NCBI RefSeq assembly: GCF_027474825.1
Contig: NZ_CP107030.1
Coordinates: 1,109,001-1,173,000, forward strand
Reading direction: 5' to 3'
Length of the DNA: 64,000 bases
Origin: Maribacter halichondriae
GTDB taxonomy: Bacteria; Bacteroidota; Bacteroidia; Flavobacteriales; Flavobacteriaceae
Shown: positions 8,207-16,011 of the stretch, in pieces
How positions within the stretch are numbered: position 1 is the stretch's first letter
How the letters are laid out: every line of letters begins with the position of its first letter
Made by a program: the position numbers and the translations under genes
Notes under the pieces: model-generated
Told to the model about the DNA's origin: nothing
The model's input: the letters and a program-made list of their open reading frames with translations, nothing else
Database searches by the model: none

Positions 8207-9760
8207 TTATACTAATTTCTTTGCTATCGGCTTTCCCTGTAAGCCAGCATCTACGAGGTAGGCCATAAATTTGGTGAAAGGTTCGATATCATTTTCAACA
8301 CTCGCACTTTCAAGGGAGTTCATGTAGGTATCTCTTTCTTCTATTGGGATTACTGTCCAAGGATACCCTCCGGATACGAGCATCGTATTCAACAAGAAAC
8401 GCCCCATGCGACCATTACCATCCATATAGGGATGTATGTACACAAAGAAAAAGTGACCCAATACCGCACGTACGCTAGCTTCTTTTTCAGATGCCAGCAA
8501 CTCAAAGAGTAAGGGCATTACATCCCGTACACCGTGCACATTGATCGGGGTATGTTTAGACCGGCCAATATAGACCTGAGCATTTCGGTACCCTGCTAAA
8601 TCCGAAGGTTTTAACATTCCCGTGGTAATGCTTGGGCCAAATAATTCCCTATACCAATCGCCGTGGTCTTCATCTGTGACCTTCCCTGGATTCTCTCCTT
8701 CGAAAATTCGCTGAATACTTTTCTTGACCGCGTTGAATGCCAACCAGTACCCCCTAGCGGCCATGGCATCTTTTTGTTTCAAGTCCGCTTCATTATCTTC
8801 CGGATTCCATTTTCCACTTCGAACGCGCTCTATCAGTTCCGGAGTTACCTTATATTTTTCAATGGATAACGAATGATAGGCATCGGTTACATAGATTTCA
8901 TCGATTTTTTCCATGTACGATTTCAAGTCCTTCGGAATGCCCGGAGCTTTCGGAAAGGCTGCAATTACAACTTCCCTCATTTCTTGCCACATCAATTTTA
9001 TTCTATTTACATACGGAGATCGTTCTCTTGGGTCCAATTTTATCGGAGACGGTTCTTTGAACGGATCCGTTTCCCTGACATCATATCCGGCAGCTGTCAT
9101 TGTTTTTGAAATCTCGTCTGCAATTTTATCTTGTCCCAGATTTCGATACGCGCCGACCAGTCTTCCTGCAATAGTGGAGTGTCCTCCTTCCAGTAAAATT
9201 GGTAACAGTTCGGATGCGTCACGTATCATCATAAGTGCGGTTCTTGAATCAATGGATTGTTTCGTGAATATTGACGGAGTACTATGCACTATGGAAGAAG
9301 CCAGACTAACAATTCGTATTCCGTTACGGGTTTCAATTTCAGCTACATCTGGCAAGGGCGATTTCATAACGAATATCGAAGTGCCGAACAATAAATTTGT
9401 AACTGAATTGTTGCCTTTCGTAGACCTTATAATCAATTGCCCCGGCACAACATTGTTTCCGGCATGGAACATCAAGGATTGCTCCGCTGAAATACAGTAA
9501 TCCTCTCCGTAACGATCTTGTAAATATCTTGCGGAAAAGTCCCAGAAAGAGGTAAACCAAGAAGTACTGTCGCCTTGTTGTTCGTCATGCGGTGTGCCGA
9601 TGTACCATCCTTTAACTACTTCCTTTATAAATCCGTTTTTAATCAATCTTTCTTTATGTACCCTAGACAGATTATCAGCCTTTATAGCAACGAGGCCGGA
9701 ATCTTGAAGTGCTTTGAGTCTTTCCAATGATTCCGCTAACTTTTCTCCAGGTGTCGCCAT
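8207..9760 (-). CDS. Fic-domain protein with N-terminal AbiEi-like winged helix
   Basis: Protein of 517 residues. The first 60 or so residues (LERLKALQDSGLVAIKADN… ending VVKGWYIGTP) resemble the winged-helix domain of AbiEi-type antitoxins. A middle region of about 170 residues continues the AbiEi-like part. The C-terminal half is a Fic domain with the complete active-site loop HPYMDGNGRMGR starting at His443, so AMP or another NMP transfer to a target protein is predicted. Upstream of it SLSIEK (Glu301) stands where class II Fic proteins carry the inhibitory S/T-xxx-E-G/N motif, with Lys in the last position. The gene lies in the island between recombinase and HTH genes. Four 24-bp repeats precede its start and are a likely autoregulatory operator. 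Fic identity is firm; the AbiEi link and toxin role are inferred. Confidence 0.87.
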   Translation of the reverse strand: MATPGEKLAESLERLKALQDSGLVAIKADNLSRVHKERLIKNGFIKEVVKGWYIGTPHDEQQGDSTSWFTSFWDFSARYLQDRYGEDYCISAEQSLMFHAGNNVVPGQLIIRSTKGNNSVTNLLFGTSIFVMKSPLPDVAEIETRNGIRIVSLASSIVHSTPSIFTKQSIDSRTALMMIRDASELLPILLEGGHSTIAGRLVGAYRNLGQDKIADEISKTMTAAGYDVRETDPFKEPSPIKLDPRERSPYVNRIKLMWQEMREVVIAAFPKAPGIPKDLKSYMEKIDEIYVTDAYHSLSIEKYKVTPELIERVRSGKWNPEDNEADLKQKDAMAARGYWLAFNAVKKSIQRIFEGENPGKVTDEDHGDWYRELFGPSITTGMLKPSDLAGYRNAQVYIGRSKHTPINVHGVRDVMPLLFELLASEKEASVRAVLGHFFFVYIHPYMDGNGRMGRFLLNTMLVSGGYPWTVIPIEERDTYMNSLESASVENDIEPFTKFMAYLVDAGLQGKPIAKKLV

Positions 9761-9828
9761 TTTTTTAATTTATCTTTAGAAATATAATATTCCCCAATTT
9801 TAAAGTGCGGTCTACTTCGGATACCGTA

Positions 9829-9924
9829 CATCATTTATTAATCGATGCTGTGCTTATATTATTACTAAAAGCTGTGCATTAATTATTAATTAGTGCTGTG
9901 TTAAAATTATTAATTAGTGCTAAT
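9829..9924. repeat. Four tandem 24-bp repeats upstream of the Fic-fusion gene
   Basis: Four contiguous units of exactly 24 bases (9829-9852, 9853-9876, 9877-9900, 9901-9924). The first three end in GCTGTG and the fourth in GCTAAT. The core is AATTATTAATTAGTGCTGTG, with units 3 and 4 nearly identical and units 1 and 2 more diverged. The array starts 69 bases upstream of the Fic-fusion start codon and ends before the recombinase gene's stop. Phase and position suggest protein binding (operator or iteron-like). Nothing separates the units, so this is not a CRISPR array. Confidence 0.75.
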
Positions 9925-9988
9925 TTAGGAAATATTAATAACCCAACCTGTAAATCTCCCTTATTTTTATAAAATTTCAGTAACCTTT

Positions 9989-11332
9989 TTAAGAATTCAA
10001 AACAGCATCTAATGCATCATCGGCATCTTTATGGATAAAATTTGCCTGATACATGATTGTTGTCTTTAAATCACTGTGGCGATAGAGTTTTTGAAGCATT
10101 AAGGGAGAAATGGCATCCCCTGCTATATTGCCAAAGGAATGGCGGGCAATATGGTTGGATAAGTTTTTGGTAATCCCACTTTTTTCGGCCAGTTGCTTAA
10201 GGTATTTGTTAAGTACGGCGATTCCATTGCGAGTCTTTACAAATATGTCCCGCTTGCTATTGGGATTTGCTTTTTTCAAATAGGGAAAAATATAATCATC
10301 CTGTGACTGGCGGGACGGTCGATAACAAGCTAATATCCCTTCTGCCTGCTCTGGAATTTTCAGGCTCAATGGCTTTTCATTCTTGTTCATGGTATAATAA
10401 AGACGGCCATCCATCAAATCTGACCATTTCATTTGCAGCACATCTGATATACGGATTCCTGCAAAATAGAAAGAGAACAGCCATACATTTCGGGTATGCC
10501 ATACCGGGCTGTCTTCCTCCAATTCCACATTTTCAATGCGTTCAATCTCTTCCCTCGTTAAACCGATTTTTTGTGTTGGTTTTATTCGTATGCGCTCTTT
10601 TTCTCCCGCAAAAGGATAGTGTTTGGCTTCAACGATACCTTCCTTTATGGCCGCATTGAACAGCGTGCGAATATAAATGAGGTGATTGGTAACGGTTCTG
10701 GTCTTATGTTCCAAATAAGAGATGCAGAACACCTTGAAATTGCTCAAAAAGGCTTCGTTAATATCTTCAAAGTAAAGTGAGGTTTCTTTATCAAATTCGC
10801 TCTTTACATGGTCCAAGAAATTATATCCAAACTTTCGGGACTGCCCTACTCGATTTCTTCGTCGCTCCTTAATTCCGTCGATGACTTGTTGCCGTTCCTC
10901 AAATCGGTTCCACTTCAAAAACTCACGGACGTTAAACAACATGGAAAGCTCCCCCTTACAAGTGGAAAATTTGCCTGACTGAAATCTGCTCATGACCCTC
11001 TCGGCCCCAAATTGGAAGAAGGAAACTGTTCGGCCTTTATGCTTTGCCTTATTCTTAATTTGTTTACTGGAAATGAATTCTTTTGAGCCTTCGGCTTCCA
11101 GAGCGATACTATCGACCTCGGTCAACTTTTTTAACAGAAAATTGTTCAGCCTTGCAGAATTAGGGTGAGATTTTTTAACCTTACTCAAATTTTTGTCCCA
11201 ATCCTTCTCCAAAATATATTTGCCGGTGAAAATATATCTAGTTTTTCTATTTTGAGTAATTCGAATGGCCAATGGAAAAGTGCCGTCCTTTTTTTTATCA
11301 TGTTTCCAAAGTACTATCTTTATCGAGGCCAT
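9989..11332 (-). CDS. Tyrosine recombinase/integrase of Bacteroidota mobile elements
   Basis: Site-specific recombinase of 447 residues. The N-terminal arm-binding domain starts MASIKIVLWKHDKKKDGTFP. A SAM-like core-binding domain lies at about 110-220 and the catalytic domain at about 230-440. The catalytic set is complete: Arg294 (GIRISDVLQ), His394 and Arg397 (HIARH), His419 (LYRHSD) and Tyr428 (TIMYQ). It should integrate and excise the island. It starts about 170 bases from the tRNA-Met 3' half, the usual integrase-att arrangement, and arm-type repeats lie between. The class is the one used by integrative elements, not XerC/D. Confidence 0.93.
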   Translation of the reverse strand: MASIKIVLWKHDKKKDGTFPLAIRITQNRKTRYIFTGKYILEKDWDKNLSKVKKSHPNSARLNNFLLKKLTEVDSIALEAEGSKEFISSKQIKNKAKHKGRTVSFFQFGAERVMSRFQSGKFSTCKGELSMLFNVREFLKWNRFEERQQVIDGIKERRRNRVGQSRKFGYNFLDHVKSEFDKETSLYFEDINEAFLSNFKVFCISYLEHKTRTVTNHLIYIRTLFNAAIKEGIVEAKHYPFAGEKERIRIKPTQKIGLTREEIERIENVELEEDSPVWHTRNVWLFSFYFAGIRISDVLQMKWSDLMDGRLYYTMNKNEKPLSLKIPEQAEGILACYRPSRQSQDDYIFPYLKKANPNSKRDIFVKTRNGIAVLNKYLKQLAEKSGITKNLSNHIARHSFGNIAGDAISPLMLQKLYRHSDLKTTIMYQANFIHKDADDALDAVLNS

Positions 11333-11377
11333 TTCGCTAAAATATTTCCTCTAAATATACGGCAACCTACACATTTT

Positions 11378-11490
11378 ACCTAAAACATACCTAAAACATT
11401 TTGGGGTTTTTTATGGTTTTACCTGTTTTAACATAAAATATAAGTATTTGATTATCAATTATATCAATACATATGAAACCATATAAAACC
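11378..11490. promoter_or_regulatory. Candidate integrase arm-site region (attP-type)
   Basis: Between the integrase start and the tRNA-Met half lie two perfect tandem copies of ACCTAAAACAT (11378-11388 and 11389-11399). There is also an imperfect inverted pair: GGTTTTTTATGGTTTT near 11405-11420 and its near complement GAAACCATATAAAACC at 11475-11490. Repeats in this position are typical arm-type binding sites of tyrosine recombinases. The assignment is by position and symmetry only. Confidence 0.45.
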
Positions 11491-11503
11491 AGTATTATTG
11501 CGA

Positions 11504-11545
11504 CTCATAACCCGAAGGTCGCTGGTTCGAGTCCAGTCCCCGCTA
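11504..11545 (+). other. 3' half of tRNA-Met(CAU): right boundary of the island (att site)
   Basis: From the anticodon loop CTCATAA onward the sequence matches tRNA-Met: the anticodon-stem 3' side CCCGA, variable loop AGGTC, T arm GCTGGTTCGAGTCCAGT, acceptor strand CCCCGCT and A73. Upstream of the loop there is no tRNA similarity, so the 5' half is missing. This is the expected product of integration at the anticodon loop. The intact gene must exist elsewhere in the genome. Confidence 0.78.
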
Positions 11546-11550
11546 CTACT

Positions 11551-11582
11551 AAAAAACCTTCCAGAAAACTGGAAGGTTTTTT
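11551..11582 (+). terminator. Intrinsic terminator behind the tRNA-Met fragment
   Basis: AAAAAACCTTCCAG, a four-base loop and CTGGAAGGTTTTTT form a perfect stem with T tracts on both sides. It lies five bases after the tRNA-Met half and was probably the terminator of the original tRNA gene, so this side is chromosomal. Confidence 0.85.
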
Positions 11583-11638
11583 CTTTTATGAAAACAATGG
11601 TAGAGGATTTTTGATAGCGGCATTAAAAATCTATTTCA

Positions 11639-12043
11639 CTATTTCATCAATTCGGTCAGGCCATCTAAATGGAAGGCCAAGCCACAGGCTACTATTGTAC
11701 TAACCAAATAGCACATAAAAAAGTAAATCGCCCTACCCTGAAAGCACCTATTTTCCACTATTTTCTTTTCGAGATTTTCCCTTTCTTTCCAACTGCTTAC
11801 CGGAATCTGAGAGAAGCCCAAATATAGCAGTGACATTAACCAAAAAGATTGGCCAATTACGAATAATAAGAATACAAGACTTGAAAATATCGGAAAGAAA
11901 TAAAATACGTCGACATACGTACCAAAACAAATAGTTGTAAATAATTTAGAAACCGGCAGTGCAGAAATAAGAAGAGCCAAAATACCTAGATTAAATAAAT
12001 ACTCATTTCGAATGATTGTGCTTGTTTTTTCTGTGATTTTCAT
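11639..12043 (-). CDS. Small membrane protein, unknown function
   Basis: Protein of 134 residues with about four hydrophobic segments: LGILALLISALPVS, FYFFPIFSSLVFLLFVIG, FWLMSLLYLGFSQIP and AIYFFMCYLVSTIVACGL. They are separated by a charged loop (SSWKERENLEKKIVE). No known domain is recognised. It lies just outside the island and diverges from mutA. Codon use resembles its neighbours and the segment pattern is coherent, so it is likely a real gene. Confidence 0.65.
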   Translation of the reverse strand: MKITEKTSTIIRNEYLFNLGILALLISALPVSKLFTTICFGTYVDVFYFFPIFSSLVFLLFVIGQSFWLMSLLYLGFSQIPVSSWKERENLEKKIVENRCFQGRAIYFFMCYLVSTIVACGLAFHLDGLTELMK

Positions 12044-12152
12044 AATTTTAGTTTTAAAAGTTTTTTCTTAAACGAATTAATCAGAAGATAATACTAAGTG
12101 CTACTTTTTTTAACCAAGGATAATTGAAAAAGAAAGTTGGCTACCTTTACGT

Positions 12153-13529
12153 ATGACTCAAAATCTGTTTGACGAATTTGACGAAGTCTCTTCCAAGGCT
12201 TGGAAGCAAAAAATACAGTATGAGCTAAAAGGTGCGGATTATAATGAAACGTTGGTATGGGAATCTCTCGAAGGCATTAAGATAAAACCCTTTTATCATA
12301 ACGATGACCTTGATAATGTAGCGCTTCCCAAAAAAGTAGTTTCCAAGGTTTGGAAAATAGGACATGAAATCTTCGTAGGAAATCCTGAAAAGGCAAATCA
12401 AAAAGCACTCGATGTACTACAGAGAGGGGCTGAAAGTTTAATTTTCAATATTCCTTCGGAAAATATTAATATCGAAAATCTACTTTTTGGAATCGATTTA
12501 GCATCCGTTCCTTTACACTTTAACCTTCAATTTCTTTCGGAGGAATTTGCCAAGCAACTTTTGGAGTTGACCAAAATTTCCAAGACCGAAATCCATTTAC
12601 ATATGGATATTATCGGCAATCTAGCCCGAACCGGAAATTGGTTTTTTGATTTGAAGAAAGACCATACGATTTCAGAAGCGATCGTTTCCCAATTTGAGCC
12701 TTCAAAGGCTACTACAGTTTTGAGCATTGATGTGGCCCTTTATCAGAATGCCGGGGCGAATATCGTGCAACAATTGGCCTATGCCATGGCACACGCCAAT
12801 GAATATTTGAACCATGGTTTGTTCGAGAAATTGCAAAGTCCGGTGTTTAAGGTTTCCATAGGTCCCAACTACTTTTTTGAAATCGCCAAACTTAGAGCGT
12901 TGCGCATTTTATGGCGAACACTGGCGGGGGAATATCGCATATCGAACGATTGTCATATTCTTGCCACCCCGTCAAAACGGAATAAGACCTTGTACGATTA
13001 TAATGTCAACATGCTCCGCACCACATCCGAATGCATGTCCGCTATTTTAGGAGGCGCCGATACCATAAACAATCTACGATACGATGCCATCTACCATAAA
13101 GACAATGAATTTGGGGAACGGATTGCGCGAAACCAATTGTTGATCATGAAAAATGAAAGTTATTTTGACAAAGTGGGCAATCCTGCAGATGGTGCATATT
13201 ATATAGAGACCTTGACATCTCAATTAGCCGAAAAGGCACTGGATCTTTTCAAAAGTATTGAAAGTGGAGGTGGTTTTTTAAAGCAATTAAAAGAACATAC
13301 GATTCAGAAAAAAATAAAGGAAAGTGCCCAAAAGGAACAACTCCTATTTGACCAAAAAAAGGAAATACTAGTAGGCACCAACGCCTACCAAAATGCTGAT
13401 GATGGCATGAAGGGCGCAACGGAACTCTACCCTTTTGTGAAAATCGATAAACGTAAAACCCTAATCGAGCCCATTCTTGAAAAAAGATTGGCCGAGGTAT
13501 TGGAACAAGAACGGTTGAGCGATGAGTAG
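12153..13529 (+). CDS. mutA: Methylmalonyl-CoA mutase small subunit
   Basis: Non-catalytic partner of the B12-dependent mutase that interconverts succinyl-CoA and methylmalonyl-CoA. The protein has 458 residues and covers the TIM-barrel part of the family, with conserved stretches such as [19 protein letters not shown] and [19 protein letters not shown]. It lacks the C-terminal cobalamin-binding domain, as is usual for flavobacterial MutA. The last eight bases overlap the start of mutB, so the two are co-translated and form a heterodimer. Confidence 0.94.
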   Translation: MTQNLFDEFDEVSSKAWKQKIQYELKGADYNETLVWESLEGIKIKPFYHNDDLDNVALPKKVVSKVWKIGHEIFVGNPEKANQKALDVLQRGAESLIFNIPSENINIENLLFGIDLASVPLHFNLQFLSEEFAKQLLELTKISKTEIHLHMDIIGNLARTGNWFFDLKKDHTISEAIVSQFEPSKATTVLSIDVALYQNAGANIVQQLAYAMAHANEYLNHGLFEKLQSPVFKVSIGPNYFFEIAKLRALRILWRTLAGEYRISNDCHILATPSKRNKTLYDYNVNMLRTTSECMSAILGGADTINNLRYDAIYHKDNEFGERIARNQLLIMKNESYFDKVGNPADGAYYIETLTSQLAEKALDLFKSIESGGGFLKQLKEHTIQKKIKESAQKEQLLFDQKKEILVGTNAYQNADDGMKGATELYPFVKIDKRKTLIEPILEKRLAEVLEQERLSDE

Positions 13530-15684
13530 AAAGGATTTACAGCATATTTCCATAAAGAATTCAGAATTCAGGATTCAGAATCCAGAATTGGAGTCCGGTT
13601 CCTTTGAAACCGCCGAGGGTATTGCACTAAAAAAAATATTTGGTCAAAATGATATCGAGAAATTAGAACACCTCAACTTTGTGGCAGGTTTTCCTCCCTT
13701 TCTCAGAGGGCCATACTCAACCATGTACGTTCGCCGACCTTGGACGATACGGCAATATGCCGGATTTTCTACCGCTGAAGAAAGCAACGCTTTTTACAGA
13801 AGAAATCTGGCCGCAGGTCAAAAAGGGCTTTCTGTGGCCTTTGATCTACCCACACACCGAGGTTACGACAGCGACCATGAGCGCGTCACCGGTGATGTGG
13901 GAAAAGCCGGGGTAGCCATTGATTCGGTCGAGGATATGAAAATTCTTTTTGAGGGAATTCCTCTGGATGAAATGTCCGTTTCCATGACCATGAACGGAGC
14001 CGTTTTGCCCATTATGGCCTTCTATATCGTCGCGGCCGAAGAGCAAGGTGTACCGCCGGAGAAATTGGCCGGAACCATACAGAACGATATTTTAAAGGAA
14101 TTTATGGTGCGTAACACCTATATATATCCGCCCGGACCATCCATGCAAATCGTTTCCGATATTTTCGAGTATACCAGTAAAAATATGCCCAAATTCAATA
14201 GTATCAGTATCTCGGGTTACCACATGCACGAGGCCGGCGCCACTGCGGATATCGAACTCGCCTATACGCTCGCCGATGGTCTGGAATATATTAGAACAGG
14301 ACTAAAAGCAGGAATGGATATTGACAGTTTTGCTCCTAGGCTATCCTTTTTTTGGGGCATAGGTATGAACCATTTTATGGAAATTGCCAAACTTCGTGCG
14401 GGAAGGATGTTATGGGCCAAATTGGTCAAACAGTTCGACCCTAAGAACGAAAAATCGTTGATGCTGCGAACCCATTCCCAGACCAGTGGGTGGAGCCTTA
14501 CCGAACAAGACCCTTTCAACAATGTGGCCAGAACTACGATCGAGGCCATGTCGGCCGTTTTCGGGGGTACCCAAAGCCTTCATACAAATGCTTTGGATGA
14601 AGCTATCGCACTACCTACTGACTTTTCGGCCCGAATCGCTAGAAACACACAGCTTTTCTTACAGCATGAAATTAAAGTCACCAAAACCGTAGACCCATGG
14701 GCCGGAAGTTTTTATGTAGATCGTCTTACCCATGAACTGGCCCAAAAGGCGTGGAAGCTTATCGAAGAGGTCGAGACGCTCGGTGGTATGACAAAGGCCA
14801 TAGAGGCAGGCATTCCCAAAATGCGCATTGAAGAAGCCGCAGCAAAAAAACAAGCGCGAATCGACAGTGGTCGAGATGTCATCGTCGGCGTTAATAAATT
14901 TCAATTGGAAGAAGAAGATGCCTTACAAATCTTGGAGGTCGATAACCAAGAAGTGCGACGGCAACAAATAAAACGTCTGGAAACGGTACGAAATAAACGT
15001 AATCAACGTAGTTCGGAAAACGCTCTACAGCAATTAGAAGCTGCAGCGATGCAAAAAGTGAAATCCAACCAAAACGAAACGGATCCAACTAAAAATTTAC
15101 TAGCTTTAGCCGTAAAGGCGGCTCGCGAAAGGGCAACGTTAGGGGAAATCAGTAAAGCTTTGGAAAATGCCTTCGGAAGGCATACAGCAAACATTCAATC
15201 TATTTCAGGGGTGTACTCAAAAGAAATAAAGAACGACAAAAGTTTTAAAAAAGCTAGACAATTAGCGGATCAATTTGCCGAACAAGATGGTCGTAGACCT
15301 CGCATTATGATCGCTAAAATGGGACAAGATGGTCACGACCGCGGAGCCAAGGTTGTAGCAACCGGGTACGCCGACCTAGGTTTTGACGTCGATATTGGCC
15401 CCTTGTTTCAAACTCCCGCCGAAGCGGCAAAACAGGCTGTTGAAAACGATGTTCATATACTCGGTGTTTCCTCACTTGCCGGCGGACATAAAACCCTAGT
15501 GCCGGAAGTTATCAAAGAACTTAAAAAATATGGAAGGGAAGACATCATGGTCATTGTTGGTGGTGTGATTCCCAAGCAAGATTACAAATTCTTGTTCGAC
15601 AATGGTACGGCCGCAATATTCGGACCTGGCTCCAAAATTCCGGATGCCGCCATCCAGATATTGGAAATTCTTATGGATGACTGA
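13522..15684 (+). CDS. mutB: Methylmalonyl-CoA mutase large (catalytic) subunit
   Basis: Adenosylcobalamin-dependent catalytic subunit of 720 residues. The TIM barrel starts near residue 50 with [20 protein letters not shown], a signature that binds CoA. The cobalamin domain near residue 595 onward has [16 protein letters not shown] with the axial-ligand DxHxxG motif. The enzyme links propionyl-CoA breakdown to the TCA cycle. The N-terminal stretch [15 protein letters not shown] is encoded by repetitive DNA (GAATTCAGAATTCAGGATTC-type, 13555-13600) and looks like an inserted low-complexity repeat rather than family sequence. Confidence 0.96.
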   Translation: MSRKDLQHISIKNSEFRIQNPELESGSFETAEGIALKKIFGQNDIEKLEHLNFVAGFPPFLRGPYSTMYVRRPWTIRQYAGFSTAEESNAFYRRNLAAGQKGLSVAFDLPTHRGYDSDHERVTGDVGKAGVAIDSVEDMKILFEGIPLDEMSVSMTMNGAVLPIMAFYIVAAEEQGVPPEKLAGTIQNDILKEFMVRNTYIYPPGPSMQIVSDIFEYTSKNMPKFNSISISGYHMHEAGATADIELAYTLADGLEYIRTGLKAGMDIDSFAPRLSFFWGIGMNHFMEIAKLRAGRMLWAKLVKQFDPKNEKSLMLRTHSQTSGWSLTEQDPFNNVARTTIEAMSAVFGGTQSLHTNALDEAIALPTDFSARIARNTQLFLQHEIKVTKTVDPWAGSFYVDRLTHELAQKAWKLIEEVETLGGMTKAIEAGIPKMRIEEAAAKKQARIDSGRDVIVGVNKFQLEEEDALQILEVDNQEVRRQQIKRLETVRNKRNQRSSENALQQLEAAAMQKVKSNQNETDPTKNLLALAVKAARERATLGEISKALENAFGRHTANIQSISGVYSKEIKNDKSFKKARQLADQFAEQDGRRPRIMIAKMGQDGHDRGAKVVATGYADLGFDVDIGPLFQTPAEAAKQAVENDVHILGVSSLAGGHKTLVPEVIKELKKYGREDIMVIVGGVIPKQDYKFLFDNGTAAIFGPGSKIPDAAIQILEILMDD
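13555..13600. repeat. Low-complexity ATTCAGA/ATCCAGA repeat inside the mutB 5' end
   Basis: The 5' end of mutB contains consecutive near-copies of the 7-9 base unit (GA)ATTCAGA / GGATTCAGA / ATCCAGAATT. The same style of degenerate repeat occurs in intergenic DNA elsewhere in this window (55655-55690, 58022-58115). It is translated in frame as part of MutB. Confidence 0.55.
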
Positions 15685-15789
15685 TGTATTCCAAAGGATT
15701 GAAATGAATCAAATGCTTCCACAATTTCATAGTTTTTCCCCTTTCGGAAACTATAATTTTTAATACATTTGCACCCACATTTAAAAAAC

Positions 15790-15863
15790 GGTCGCGTAGC
15801 TCAGCTGGATAGAGCATCTGCCTTCTAAGCAGACGGTCACAGGTTCGAATCCTGTCGCGATCA
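15790..15863 (+). tRNA. tRNA-Arg (anticodon TCT)
   Basis: A 74-base cloverleaf. The acceptor stem GGTCGCG pairs with CGCGATC (one G-U). The D arm is in GCTCAGCTGGATAGAGC. The anticodon arm is TCTGC-CTTCTAA-GCAGA with anticodon TCT, decoding AGA. The T arm is CACAGGTTCGAATCCTGT and the discriminator base is A. CCA is not encoded. A weak hairpin with a T run follows and may terminate transcription. Confidence 0.95.
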
Positions 15864-15875
15864 CTTAAAACGTAA

Positions 15876-15905
15876 AGTCCATCACTCAAAGTGTTGGATT
15901 TTTTG
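15876..15905 (+). terminator. Probable terminator of tRNA-Arg
   Basis: TCCATCAC and GTGTTGGA form a stem with one mismatch around TCAAA, followed by six T. It lies about 13 bases after the tRNA. The remaining 100 bases to the cardiolipin synthase gene show no other gene. Confidence 0.55.
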
Positions 15906-16011
15906 TTTACATAGAAGAACGCCTTATCGAACACTTTTGCCCAATCCCCTTCATTTCTACCTCTAACCATATCTTTCTTCAAATCCTTAAATCGATTGAC
16001 TATATTGGTAC

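Larger units (their letters stand above)
7538..11503. mobile_element. Small genomic island between two different tRNA 3' halves
   Basis: About 4 kb bounded on the left by a tRNA-Leu 3' half (minus strand) and on the right by a tRNA-Met 3' half (plus strand). Both break at the anticodon loop and both keep an outward terminator. Contents are an HTH/excisionase-like gene, an AbiEi-like/Fic fusion gene and a tyrosine recombinase, all on the minus strand, plus a 24-bp repeat array and integrase-arm-like repeats. A single element should have matching ends. The mismatch implies fusion of two elements, recombination between two islands, or an assembly misjoin. Confidence 0.65.

Noticed and set aside
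8913..9500. Plus-strand gene of 195 codons inside the Fic gene
   Set aside because: It lies wholly opposite a gene with clear catalytic motifs, has no recognised domain and no promoter or ribosome-binding site.
9829..9924. Possible CRISPR array of 24-bp repeats
   Set aside because: The units are contiguous without spacers and diverge from one another; no cas genes are present.
11504..11545. Functional tRNA-Met gene
   Set aside because: The 5' half is absent; the sequence before the anticodon loop is unrelated AT-rich DNA.
12142..12149. TACCTTTA as the mutA promoter box
   Set aside because: It lies four bases before the ATG, so a transcript would start inside the coding region; a chance match is more likely.
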